A stretch of 64,000 bases of DNA from Acidimicrobiia bacterium (GTDB lineage Bacteria; Acidobacteriota; Vicinamibacteria; Vicinamibacterales; SCN-69-37), in the NCBI GenBank assembly GCA_016871335.1, contig VFZF01000006.1, positions 114,854 to 178,853 of the forward strand, written 5' to 3'. Each line of letters begins with the position of its first letter. Within the stretch, counting starts at the first letter, position 1. Positions 16,288 through 24,912 of the stretch are shown piece after piece. The position numbers and the translations under genes are program-made. Below the pieces are notes generated by a model. The model was not told the origin of the DNA. It saw only the letters and a list, made by a program, of their open reading frames with translations, and did not search any database.

Positions 16288-17919
16288 TCAGCGTGCGCCG
16301 CTGAAGCCACCACCGCCGGCCATGCCCCCTGCCGAGATTCCGGCACTGTTGCCGGGACTGCCCGCGGCAATGATAATCGCAGTCAGCGCCGCTGATGGGT
16401 TGCTTATTCCAGCGAGCCACGACACCACCGCGCCCGACTTCGCGAACTTCGGCCCGAGCCCCAAACCGACTGCGACCGGCAGCCACTCCTCAGCGTGCTG
16501 GCCGGCACGATGCGCCGCCGCTTCCGCCTTGAGGAACGCCGCACGCGCCGCCCACTGCCCTCCCACGGACACGCCGCTGGTGGTGAGCGCGGGGAACGTC
16601 TCTCCGGCGATGAGAAAGACCACGCCAAGCACGATCACCGCCCCGGGCACGAGCATTGCGGCCGGTCCCATTGACGACACCCACAACGCACTCGCCACAA
16701 GGCCCGCAAACCCGACGAGAAGGGTCACAACACCGGATGTCGTCATGCTCCGTGCCGCCCATCGACGCTCGGCGTCCACGTACCCGGCGTCACGAATTTC
16801 CTGGTGGGCGGCCGCCTTGAACGCGGAGAGCACCGACATCAGGCGGCGCTGGGCGTCCTTGAGCGGCAGCCGTCCCTGTTTCGTGGCCAGCCACAGCGCG
16901 TCCATCACGACCTGCTCATGTGGACGAAGACGAGGGGCGGCGGCGTCCATGGGAGGCACCACGATGGTCATCGTCCCGCCCGCCTCTTCAATCGTCAGCA
17001 CGCGTCGCGCCAGCAGATCACACAGCGTCGCCGCCATCTGCGGCAATCCCACCCTGGGCCTGGTGATGGTCATCGCCGTCCCCAGCCCCGGTGGGAGCGA
17101 TCCGGCCGCCGCAGGGACGGCGGTGCCATGGTCGACTCTCGGCTGGGGGTAGCGCAGCCGCATCATCACGACCATGCCTGCCCCCATCACGAGAATGACG
17201 GCGCCCCCCACGATGAACGCCGGCGCCAGCTGACGCGCGCGATCCTCATCCACCTGCCAGCGTGAGGGGGCGATGGCGAGCGACGTGGGCTCCAGGTGAT
17301 CGGTCAGGATCGCGGTTTCGTGGACCGCCACATCGCGTTTCCGCGCGCTCCACACCTGCTCGCCTTCCCGCGTCCATGACCACCCCTCGGCCTCCAATGC
17401 CGGGCCTCCCTGCGAGACGACGCCTGCAGGGACCTGCCAGATCAATTCGGCGTCGGAGATCGCATACCGGTGGCGGGTCGGCAGGATATGCCACGCGAGG
17501 TGGGCACCACGGGTGTCCACGCGCAAGGCGCCCATCGCGCGGTACCGCAACGTGAATTGATGTGTTGTGTTTCTGGTTTCCGGGAAACGCCACAGCACCC
17601 GAAGCTCGCGCCGGCCGATCCCGATGCTGGCCTGCCCGGCCTCACGTCCCGCCGGCAGGACGCGGCCGTCCATCAGCGCTTCCACGTCAATCAAGTCGTC
17701 CACGCGCCCAATCGGGACCCGCCGCTCAACCTCCCTGAACGCCCGGTCAGTGAAACGCAAGGTGATGACCTCCTCCACCTCCAACGAGCCGTCTGCCAGC
17801 AGTGTCAGCCGTGCATCGAACCGATCGGCGTGGAGGCCCCTCGTGGGCGACTGCGCCTGGCTCTTGCCGGGCACGGCAAGACAGCCAAGAACGGCGAGGA
17901 CAAGGAGCGTTCGGCGCAT
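16288..17919 (-). CDS. DUF2207 family membrane protein
   Basis: A 543-residue protein with a signal peptide (MRRTLLVLAVLGCLAVPGKSQ), an extracytoplasmic beta-rich DUF2207 domain (LEVEEVITLRFTDRAFREVERRVPI, 17728-17805), a transmembrane helix after LAPAFIVGGAVILVMGAGMVV, a cytoplasmic winged-helix-like region (LRPHEQVVMDALW), a pair of hydrophobic helices (TSGVVTLLVGFAGLVASALWV; positions 16684-16746), and a Gly-rich tail ending GGMAGGGGFSGAR. This layout is typical of DUF2207 proteins, whose function is unknown. The ATG at 17919 begins the signal peptide. It lies upstream of nuoA on the same strand, 41 nt away, but the relationship looks incidental. Confidence 0.85.
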   Translation of the reverse strand: MRRTLLVLAVLGCLAVPGKSQAQSPTRGLHADRFDARLTLLADGSLEVEEVITLRFTDRAFREVERRVPIGRVDDLIDVEALMDGRVLPAGREAGQASIGIGRRELRVLWRFPETRNTTHQFTLRYRAMGALRVDTRGAHLAWHILPTRHRYAISDAELIWQVPAGVVSQGGPALEAEGWSWTREGEQVWSARKRDVAVHETAILTDHLEPTSLAIAPSRWQVDEDRARQLAPAFIVGGAVILVMGAGMVVMMRLRYPQPRVDHGTAVPAAAGSLPPGLGTAMTITRPRVGLPQMAATLCDLLARRVLTIEEAGGTMTIVVPPMDAAAPRLRPHEQVVMDALWLATKQGRLPLKDAQRRLMSVLSAFKAAAHQEIRDAGYVDAERRWAARSMTTSGVVTLLVGFAGLVASALWVSSMGPAAMLVPGAVIVLGVVFLIAGETFPALTTSGVSVGGQWAARAAFLKAEAAAHRAGQHAEEWLPVAVGLGLGPKFAKSGAVVSWLAGISNPSAALTAIIIAAGSPGNSAGISAGGMAGGGGFSGAR

Positions 17920-17954
17920 CGCCTCATTGTAGGCGACCGGAGCGATCACGAGGA

Positions 17955-17976
17955 TGCCTCCGCGTCTCCCTGTTAA
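17955..17976. repeat. Dispersed short repeat, copy 1
   Basis: A copy of the intergenic repeat whose reverse-strand consensus is TTCACAGGGAGGCACGGAG. Here it reads TGCCTCCGCGTCTCCCTGTTAA and overlaps the stop codon of the small minus-strand reading frame at 17973. Confidence 0.55.
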
Positions 17977-18185
17977 GTGGTCTCCCAGCAGCGCGCGACG
18001 CGACGGGCCGAGGCGAAGACCACCGCGGCCCCCAACAACACCAGCAACACCCACTTGCCCCCGAGTACGCCGTGTATGCCGGCCGGCACAAATACCGACA
18101 CGTGGCCCCTGCCTTTCGACAAGACGATGACGAAGCGGACCGACAGCAGAAACATCAGCGCCGGCACGACGCGAGCCCGCTTCAT
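17973..18185 (-). CDS. Hypothetical small membrane protein
   Basis: A possible 70-residue protein (MKRARVVPALMFLLSVRF...) with two hydrophobic segments, VVPALMFLLSVRFVIVLS and KWVLLVLLGAAVVFASARRV, each followed by basic residues. I know no family for it. The frame extends upstream to a GTG at 18260. No good ribosome-binding site precedes either start, and the stop lies in a dispersed repeat, so this could be non-coding. Confidence 0.35.
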   Translation of the reverse strand: MKRARVVPALMFLLSVRFVIVLSKGRGHVSVFVPAGIHGVLGGKWVLLVLLGAAVVFASARRVARCWETT

Positions 18186-18286
18186 CGAGAAACAGTTGAT
18201 GCGCAGCAGAATGAGGATTTCCCCTTCAACTCCCTGCCGTTGAGGCCAGTGGAATCTCACTCCTGATAGAAACCCCTATCCGCGTT

Positions 18287-19366
18287 TCAGCGTCCTCGTG
18301 ACTTCTGCATGACCTTGATCGCCCGGCTGATGACCTTGCCCTTCCGCTTCTGCTCGAGCAGTGCGCGCTCTTCCTGCCGCTTCTCCACCGCCACGCGCTC
18401 ATCGTCGAGCTTCACGAAGCTTTCGTAACGGGCCGCGTCGAGCGTGCCCTCCTCAACGGCCGCCTTGACGGCACAGCCGGGCTCCTGCTTGTGCCGGCAA
18501 TCGCGGAAGCGGCAACCCGCGGCGAGGTCGGCGACGTCGCCAAACGTGTCGGCCGCACCGGGACCCACGCTCCACAGCTGCAGTTCCCGCATCCCGGGCG
18601 TATCGATCACCAGCGCGCCGCCAGGCAACGCGATCATCTGCCGATGGACACTCGCGTGACGGCCGCGACTGTCCGATTCGCGTACCGAGCGCGTCGGGAG
18701 CACCTTCGAGCCGACCAGACGATTCACGATCGACGACTTCCCCGCGCCCGAAGACCCGAGCAGTGCGACCGTCTTGCCGGGTTGCAGGTACGGGTCCAAG
18801 GCGTCGAATCCACGACCATCCGCCGCACTGATCGCCAGCACCGGCACACCCGGGGTCAGCCCTTCGACCAACGCCACCGCGTCATCCACGTCGTCGGCCA
18901 CGTCGGCCTTGTTCAGGATCACCACGGGCGTTGCGCCGCTCTCGCGCGTCAGCAGGAGATATCGTTCGATGCGTCGTGGATTAAAGTCCCCGTCCAGGCC
19001 GGACACGAGGAAGACCGTGTCGATGTTCGCGGCGACAACCTGGGCCTGGGTGGTGTCACCAGCGGCCTTGCGCGCGAACCGTCCCGTGCGCGGCAAGACT
19101 GCACGAATCTGACAGCGCCCGCCGTCGTCGAGGCGCAAGACGACCCAATCGCCGACGGCCGGCATGTCCTGGCGGCTGGCGGCTTCGTGTCGAACACGGC
19201 CGGAGACTTCTGCCAGTTGTTCCCCGGACTCGGTCAGTACGCGCAGTACGTGGTTATGCTCCAGCGCGACGCGGCCTGCGACGACTCCCGGCCCGGCCCA
19301 CGGGGCAAAGGCCCGGGCGAAGTGGTCCGTCCAGCCGAGGTCTCGCAAGTCTGGCACACCGAACAT
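18287..19366 (-). CDS. rsgA: Ribosome small subunit-dependent GTPase RsgA
   Basis: RsgA is a circularly permuted GTPase that checks late 30S maturation. The 359-residue protein has an N-terminal OB fold (GRVALEHNHVLRVL...VGDWVVLR), G4 motif ILNKADV, G1 motif LLGSSGAGKSSIVNRLVG, G3 motif DTPGMREL, and the C-terminal zinc finger CRFRDCRHKQEPGC. A basic C-terminal tail follows (EKRQEERALLEQKRKGK...). ATG at 19366 gives MFGVPDLRDLGW; no ribosome-binding sequence is obvious, and a TTG nine codons upstream is an alternative. It is divergent from the adaptor gene. Confidence 0.95.
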   Translation of the reverse strand: MFGVPDLRDLGWTDHFARAFAPWAGPGVVAGRVALEHNHVLRVLTESGEQLAEVSGRVRHEAASRQDMPAVGDWVVLRLDDGGRCQIRAVLPRTGRFARKAAGDTTQAQVVAANIDTVFLVSGLDGDFNPRRIERYLLLTRESGATPVVILNKADVADDVDDAVALVEGLTPGVPVLAISAADGRGFDALDPYLQPGKTVALLGSSGAGKSSIVNRLVGSKVLPTRSVRESDSRGRHASVHRQMIALPGGALVIDTPGMRELQLWSVGPGAADTFGDVADLAAGCRFRDCRHKQEPGCAVKAAVEEGTLDAARYESFVKLDDERVAVEKRQEERALLEQKRKGKVISRAIKVMQKSRGR

Positions 19367-19520
19367 GGTGGCACGGTCAACCGGTGGGACCAAATTCCAG
19401 TCAAAGTCCCCGATGCGGGATTCGGGTTTCCCGAAACCGCACCATCGGGCGGGGCCAGGGGGAAGTAGGAATGCACGCTAAGGCATGACGACCGTTAGAC
19501 TTAGAGCGCGCGCCAAGAGT

Positions 19521-19538
19521 TGGCACGGCTTCTTGCAT
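19521..19538 (+). promoter_or_regulatory. Sigma-54-like -24/-12 sequence with a long spacer
   Basis: TGGCACGGCTTCTTGCAT resembles the sigma-54 consensus TGGCACG-N4-TTGC, but GG (19522-19523) and GC (19535-19536) are separated by 11 nt instead of 10. Transcription would start almost at the ATG (19550). The off-by-one spacing makes function doubtful. Confidence 0.3.
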
Positions 19539-19549
19539 AGAGAGCGGTT

Positions 19550-20812
19550 ATGACAATGGACGTCAAGCGTGATCCCGCAATCCTCAAGGCAAAAAAGCGT
19601 CGGCAGGTGTTGATGGCCGGTGTTGGTGTGGTGGCCCTCATCGCCGTGTCTGTCTGGGTGATGACTCTCGAACCGGCGGCACCGACCGTTGATGGCAACG
19701 CGGCCTGGACCGGTAAAGTCACCCGAGGGTCGATGGTGCGCGAAGTGCGCGGGTCGGGCACGTTAGTGCCGGAAGACATCCGCTGGATTACCGCGACTAC
19801 ATCGGGACGCGTCGAGAAGCGGCCGCTGCGGCCCGGCGCGCAGGTGCGGCCCGACACGGTGATTCTGGAGCTCAGCAATCCTGACCTTCAGAACCGGGCG
19901 AAGACGGCGGAACTCGCATGGCGGTCGGCCGAAGCCGGTCTCGCCACGCGAAAGAATGATTTGGCCACGCAGCGGCTGCAACTCGAAACAGGAGTGGCGA
20001 ACGCGGCCTCGCAGGTGGAGCAGGATGAACTGCAGTATCAGGCGGACCTGGAGTTGAACAAGCAGGGGATTGTGTCCGCCCTGACCCTTCGGCGGAGTCA
20101 GGCGAACATGGACCGCGCGCGCAACGCGCTGGCGCTGGAGCGCAAGCGCCTGCAGGCGAGCACCGAGGGGGAGAAGGCCCAGCTTGCACCGGTGGAGTCA
20201 GAAGTGGCGCGTGCAAAGGCGGCGTACGAGCTGGAAGCAAAGAACGTGGCCGACTTGAAGGTTCGCGCAGGCATGACGGGCGTCCTGCAGCAGTTGCCCG
20301 TCGAGGAAGGCCAGCAGGTTGGCGCGGGCACCAACATCGCGCGCGTGGCGAACCCGACGGCCCTCAAGGCGGAGATTCGCGTGTCGGAAACACAGACGCG
20401 TGATGTGCGGGTGGGACAGGTCGCGATGATCGACACACGTACCGGGACGGTCAAGGGATTCGTGTCGCGGATCGACCCGGCGGCCCAGGGCGGCACGGTC
20501 GGCATCGATGTGACGCTCGATGGCGACCTGCCTCCAGGGGCACGGATGGACCTGAGCGTGGACGGGGTGATTGAACTTGAACGCCTGGAAAACGTCCTGA
20601 AGATGCAACGTCCCTCGTTCGGGCAGGAGAACGGCACCGTGATGTTGTATCGGGTCGGGGCCAACAACGAGGCCACCCGCGTGCAAGTGCAGCTGGGACG
20701 CGCCTCGGTGAGCGAGATGGAAGTGAAGGCCGGACTCAACGAAGGCGACGACGTGGTGTTGTCGGACATGTCGCAATACGATGCGTTCGATCGCGTGCGG
20801 ATACGACGGTAA
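19550..20812 (+). CDS. HlyD/RND-type periplasmic adaptor protein
   Basis: A 420-residue membrane-fusion protein. It has one N-terminal membrane anchor (MAGVGVVALIAVSVWVMTL), a lipoyl/barrel-sandwich half (VREVRGSGTLVPEDIRWITATTSGRVEKRPL, 19735-19830), a long coiled-coil hairpin (about residues 115-230), a second lipoyl half (VRAGMTGVLQQLPVEEGQQVGAGTNIARV), and a beta-barrel/MP domain. Such adaptors pair with MacB-type ABC or RND transporters. The ABC ATPase follows after 64 nt, but no permease gene is present, so the partner must be elsewhere or lost. ATG at 19550 is used; a second in-frame ATG lies two codons on. Confidence 0.9.
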   Translation: MTMDVKRDPAILKAKKRRQVLMAGVGVVALIAVSVWVMTLEPAAPTVDGNAAWTGKVTRGSMVREVRGSGTLVPEDIRWITATTSGRVEKRPLRPGAQVRPDTVILELSNPDLQNRAKTAELAWRSAEAGLATRKNDLATQRLQLETGVANAASQVEQDELQYQADLELNKQGIVSALTLRRSQANMDRARNALALERKRLQASTEGEKAQLAPVESEVARAKAAYELEAKNVADLKVRAGMTGVLQQLPVEEGQQVGAGTNIARVANPTALKAEIRVSETQTRDVRVGQVAMIDTRTGTVKGFVSRIDPAAQGGTVGIDVTLDGDLPPGARMDLSVDGVIELERLENVLKMQRPSFGQENGTVMLYRVGANNEATRVQVQLGRASVSEMEVKAGLNEGDDVVLSDMSQYDAFDRVRIRR

Positions 20813-20876
20813 GGCGACCGGAGGGGGGCTCCGGTTGATTCAGCACCCCGCGCAAGCGGGTGTGAAAGGGACGGTC

Positions 20877-21620
<744 letters not shown>

Positions 21621-21665
21621 GGGACTTCTGATGCACACCGTATTGCTGCTGCGGGGATTCAGCTG

Positions 21666-21878
21666 ATGACCGCCCCGGTTGCGCAGATTCCCGCGTCCAC
21701 GTCGGGCTTTGAGGCGATGCGCCTGCGTGAGGTCGAGGGACAGCTTGTGCGCGCCGCCATGCAGAAGGCCAAAGGCAACGTCAGCCGCGCAGCCCGCACC
21801 CTTGGCTTGAGCCGTTCGGCCCTCTACCGCCGACTCGAGCGCCACGGACTCACCACCGTCGGAGAGTTCAGTCGGTAG
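21666..21878 (+). pseudogene. Fis-type HTH fragment, likely the C-terminus of a lost NtrC-like regulator
   Basis: A 70-residue frame with LREVEGQLVRAAMQKAKGNVSRAARTLGLSRSALYRRLERHGL (21724-21852), which is the Fis/HTH_8 DNA-binding domain normally found at the C-terminus of sigma-54-dependent response regulators. The receiver and AAA+ domains are missing. It begins within two bases of the stop of the MHTVLLLRGFS stub. The context suggests that a deletion removed the permease, probably a kinase, and most of the regulator. It could still be made as a stand-alone DNA-binding protein; its start has no clear ribosome-binding site. Confidence 0.65.
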
Positions 21879-21980
21879 GTCCAGGGTCCAGGGTTCGACT
21901 CACGTGAAGGGCGGGTGCTTCGGCGCCAGCCCTTTTTCCTTCTGACCCAGCTTCACCAAGCCTGAGGGTATTCTTTCTGC

Positions 21981-22859
21981 ATGGAACACCTATCCACGCT
22001 GTTTGCGGGTAGCGCACAGTGGGCCTGGCTACTGACCAGCGGTCTCCGTATCATCTTGATTCTCGGGTTGGCGTGGATCGCCCTACGCGCGGTGCGTGTC
22101 GGACTCGATCGGTTTGAAGATCGCATCCTGACCAACGCGGGGCCGGGAGAAATCGAGAGCGCCAAACGCACCAAGACACTGAGCGACATGCTGCAGAACG
22201 TGCTCAGCGTGGCGATCATGGTCATTGCGGCATTGACGGTCCTGCAGGAACTGCGCATCAACATCATGCCGATCCTGACCGGCGCCGGTATCCTCGGCCT
22301 CGCCATCGGCTTCGGAGCCCAGACGCTGGTGAAGGACGTCATCAGCGGCTTCTTTCTGATTCTGGAAAATCAGGTTCGTGTAGGCGACGTAGCCCAGATC
22401 AATGGCACCGGCGGGCTCGTGGAGGCCATCAACCTCCGGACCATCGTGCTTCGGGACCAGAGCGGCGCGGTCCACATCTTTCCCTGTGGAAGCGTCACGA
22501 CCATGACCAACCTGAGCATGGACTTCGCCTATGCGCTGCTCGACGTCGATGTCGCCTACAAACACGACACCGATGAGGTCGTCGCCGTGCTTGAGCAGAC
22601 AGCGGCCGCCATGCGCGACACCGCGGAATTCGGCCCCCTGACCCTCGAGCCCATGGAAGTGATTGGCGTGGAGCGATTCGGCGAGTCGTCCGTGACCATC
22701 CGCGTCCGCATCAAAACTCTGCCCTTGAAACAATGGACGATTACCCGTGAGTACCGACGCCGGCTGAAGAAGTCGTTTGAATCAGCCGGCATCGAGATTC
22801 CGTTCCCACAGCGCGACATCACCGTGCGGCACATCACCGACGGGAAGTCAGTACGCTGA
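21981..22859 (+). CDS. MscS-family mechanosensitive channel
   Basis: A 292-residue small-conductance mechanosensitive channel-type protein that would release solutes under hypo-osmotic stress. Two N-terminal hydrophobic helices precede the pore helix TM3 ([33 protein letters not shown], 22270-22368) and the beta domain ([21 protein letters not shown], positions 22381-22443). The C-terminal alpha/beta vestibule includes [18 protein letters not shown] box at 21969-21974 lies 7 nt before the ATG, suggesting a leaderless transcript. Its end overlaps the convergent deoC stop by 12 nt. Confidence 0.93.
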   Translation: MEHLSTLFAGSAQWAWLLTSGLRIILILGLAWIALRAVRVGLDRFEDRILTNAGPGEIESAKRTKTLSDMLQNVLSVAIMVIAALTVLQELRINIMPILTGAGILGLAIGFGAQTLVKDVISGFFLILENQVRVGDVAQINGTGGLVEAINLRTIVLRDQSGAVHIFPCGSVTTMTNLSMDFAYALLDVDVAYKHDTDEVVAVLEQTAAAMRDTAEFGPLTLEPMEVIGVERFGESSVTIRVRIKTLPLKQWTITREYRRRLKKSFESAGIEIPFPQRDITVRHITDGKSVR

Positions 22860-23744
22860 TTTCTGTGGCGCGGGTGGCAGCACCGACGGCACGTCGGCGC
22901 CACGCAGCTGCTGAACGATCTTGACGCCGGCGCTCGCGCCAACACGGCTGGCTCCGGCAGCGACCATCGCCTTCAGGCCCTCGAGGTCGCGCACGCCGCC
23001 GGCGGCTTTGACGCCCATCTCGGCCCCCACAACACGGCGCATCAGCGCCACGTCGGCGACCGTGGCGCCTCCGGGACCGAACCCCGTCGACGTCTTCACA
23101 AAATCCGCACCGGCGGCCCTCGACAGCGTGCACGCCGTCACCTTCTCGTCGTCGGTCAGATAGGCGGCTTCGATGATGACTTTGCTGATCACGCCGGCGT
23201 CGCGGCAGGTCTGCGCCACGGCCTCGATGTCGCGCTCGACCAGCCGCACGTCGCCGGACTTCAGGGCGCCGACATTGATCACCATGTCCACCTCGCGCGC
23301 GCCGTCGAAGATCACCCGGCGGGTTTCATAGTTCTTCACGTCAGGGGTGGTGGCCCCGAGCGGAAACCCGACCACCGTGCAGACGCCGACGTTCGTGTGC
23401 CGGAGTTGTGACGCACAGTACGCGACCCATGTCGGATTGACACAGACCGTGGCGAACCTGAACTCGGCGGCCTCCCGGCACAACTTTTCGAGTTCCTGCC
23501 GCGTGGCATCGGGCTTCAGGAGCGTGTGATCGATCAGGCCCGAGACCCCGTCCGGTGCCCCACCAGTCGCATGCATGCCGAGACGCACGGCACCCGCGTC
23601 CAGCACGCCCTGCAGGCGCGTCGGACAACAGTCCTCATTGACCGCATGGCAGCCGCACTGGGTTGCGGGTCTGCGCGTCGCCGCCAGCACCTCTTCGGTG
23701 ATGATCGCAATCAGTCGCGAGAGGTCGACCGCCTGTGTATCCAT
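22848..23744 (-). CDS. deoC: Deoxyribose-phosphate aldolase with microcompartment-like N-terminal extension
   Basis: DERA cleaves 2-deoxyribose-5-phosphate to glyceraldehyde-3-phosphate and acetaldehyde. The class I aldolase domain spans about residues 68-290: [54 protein letters not shown] (Schiff-base Lys) and [15 protein letters not shown] (catalytic Lys). The first 65 residues are additional: an amphipathic helix ([15 protein letters not shown]) then a Cys-rich [15 protein letters not shown] and [16 protein letters not shown]. Such a helix plus linker resembles encapsulation peptides of sugar-phosphate microcompartment cargo. The ATG at 23744 has GGAGAGG upstream. It follows rpiB after one base, so the two are co-translated. 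Confidence 0.94.
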   Translation of the reverse strand: MDTQAVDLSRLIAIITEEVLAATRRPATQCGCHAVNEDCCPTRLQGVLDAGAVRLGMHATGGAPDGVSGLIDHTLLKPDATRQELEKLCREAAEFRFATVCVNPTWVAYCASQLRHTNVGVCTVVGFPLGATTPDVKNYETRRVIFDGAREVDMVINVGALKSGDVRLVERDIEAVAQTCRDAGVISKVIIEAAYLTDDEKVTACTLSRAAGADFVKTSTGFGPGGATVADVALMRRVVGAEMGVKAAGGVRDLEGLKAMVAAGASRVGASAGVKIVQQLRGADVPSVLPPAPQKSAY

Positions 23745-23745
23745 C

Positions 23746-24387
23746 TCAGAACCTCTCCTCCAACCGTCGGACCTTCAGCAGGCGCCGCACATACCGCGCC
23801 TCCTTCATCGGCGTGGTCACCCACGTGTCCACAATCGCGAGCGCTGTGGCCGTATCAACAAGGGTGGAGCCGAGCGCGAGCACGTTCGCGCCGTTGTGCT
23901 CACGTGCATACCGGGCCAGCGTGACGTTGAGACACATCGCCGCACGAATCCCCCGCACCTTGTTGGCCGCAATCGTCGACCCGAGGCCGGCGCCGTCGAT
24001 CATGATGCCCGCATCCGCCTCGCCCCGCGCCACCGATCGGGCCACCGTGCCCGCGATATCCGGATAGTCCACGGCGTCGGTCGTGTGCGTCCCGACATCC
24101 TCCACGGCGATGGCCTGCTGCCGCAGGTGCGCGACCAGCGCCGCCTTCATCGCCAGGCCCGTGTGGTCGGAGCCAATCGTCACTCGTCGAATCGGACTCA
24201 CCGGCGCGAGGTCCGCCGGCAGGGCCGGATCAGCGCTGCCGGAGGCCACCACGGTCACACGGCGTGCCCGCAACGTATCTGCCGCCAGCGGCGTCACGTG
24301 GCCCTTCGGCTCAAGCTCCACCGTCGTTCCCGGCTCAATCTGCCGCGCGTCGGTCTCTGTGATGATGCTGAACCGTCGACCCGCCAT
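23746..24387 (-). CDS. rpiB: Ribose-5-phosphate isomerase B-like protein with N-terminal extension
   Basis: RpiB interconverts ribose-5-phosphate and ribulose-5-phosphate. The RpiB domain runs from about residue 68 ([15 protein letters not shown]) through [14 protein letters not shown] to [35 protein letters not shown]. The position of the catalytic Cys (ICGTGIG in E. coli) is Asp131 here (MIDGAGLGS), an unusual substitution. Residues 1-65 form an extra region ([18 protein letters not shown], then [15 protein letters not shown]), a pattern seen on microcompartment-associated enzymes and EutQ-like proteins. It lies between hpt and deoC on the same strand. The Cys change means isomerase activity is likely but unproven. 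Confidence 0.88.
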   Translation of the reverse strand: MAGRRFSIITETDARQIEPGTTVELEPKGHVTPLAADTLRARRVTVVASGSADPALPADLAPVSPIRRVTIGSDHTGLAMKAALVAHLRQQAIAVEDVGTHTTDAVDYPDIAGTVARSVARGEADAGIMIDGAGLGSTIAANKVRGIRAAMCLNVTLARYAREHNGANVLALGSTLVDTATALAIVDTWVTTPMKEARYVRRLLKVRRLEERF

Positions 24388-24390
24388 GCC

Positions 24391-24912
24391 CTACGCCATC
24401 CCTTCGACCACGCCGATGTACGGGAGATTCCGGAACTGCTCGCCATAGTCGAGCCCGTAGCCGACAACAAACTTGTTTTCAATCGTGAAGCCCACGTAGT
24501 CCACCGGCACCTCCACCTTCCGGCGCGATGGCTTGCTCAGCAGACACACGGTCTTCAGGTGGCTGGGCCGCCGCGTGTGAAACACCTCCTGCAGGTGCGC
24601 CAGCGTCAAGCCGGTATCCACGATGTCCTCGACGATGACGACATAGCGATCGTCGATCGGATGCCCGAGGTCCTTGATCATCTGGACCTGCCCTGTCGTG
24701 GAGGTCCCGGCATAACTGCGCACCACAATAAAGTCGCAGGTGACGTCGCCGCCAATTTCACGGATGAGATCCGCGAGAAACATGAATGCGCCTTTGAGCA
24801 CACAGACCAGGTGAATAGGCGTATCCGATCCGGCGTCGCGTCGAATCTCTGCCCCCATCGCGGCGATCCGGGCTGCGAGCTCGCGCTGGCTGATGAACTC
24901 GGTGATTGTCAC
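24391..24912 (-). CDS. hpt: Hypoxanthine(-guanine) phosphoribosyltransferase
   Basis: Salvages hypoxanthine or guanine to IMP/GMP using PRPP. The 173-residue protein has the PRPP loop VVIVEDIVDTGLTL, a base-contact region (KVEVPVDYVGFTIENKFVVGYGLDYGEQFRNLP, 24423-24521) and the flexible-loop residues RSYAGTSTTG. The start is GTG at 24912 with a GTGA overlap to the amidohydrolase stop. It sits in the deoC-rpiB-hpt-deaminase cluster, which fits recovery of purine bases freed from nucleosides. Confidence 0.95.
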   Translation of the reverse strand: MTITEFISQRELAARIAAMGAEIRRDAGSDTPIHLVCVLKGAFMFLADLIREIGGDVTCDFIVVRSYAGTSTTGQVQMIKDLGHPIDDRYVVIVEDIVDTGLTLAHLQEVFHTRRPSHLKTVCLLSKPSRRKVEVPVDYVGFTIENKFVVGYGLDYGEQFRNLPYIGVVEGMA

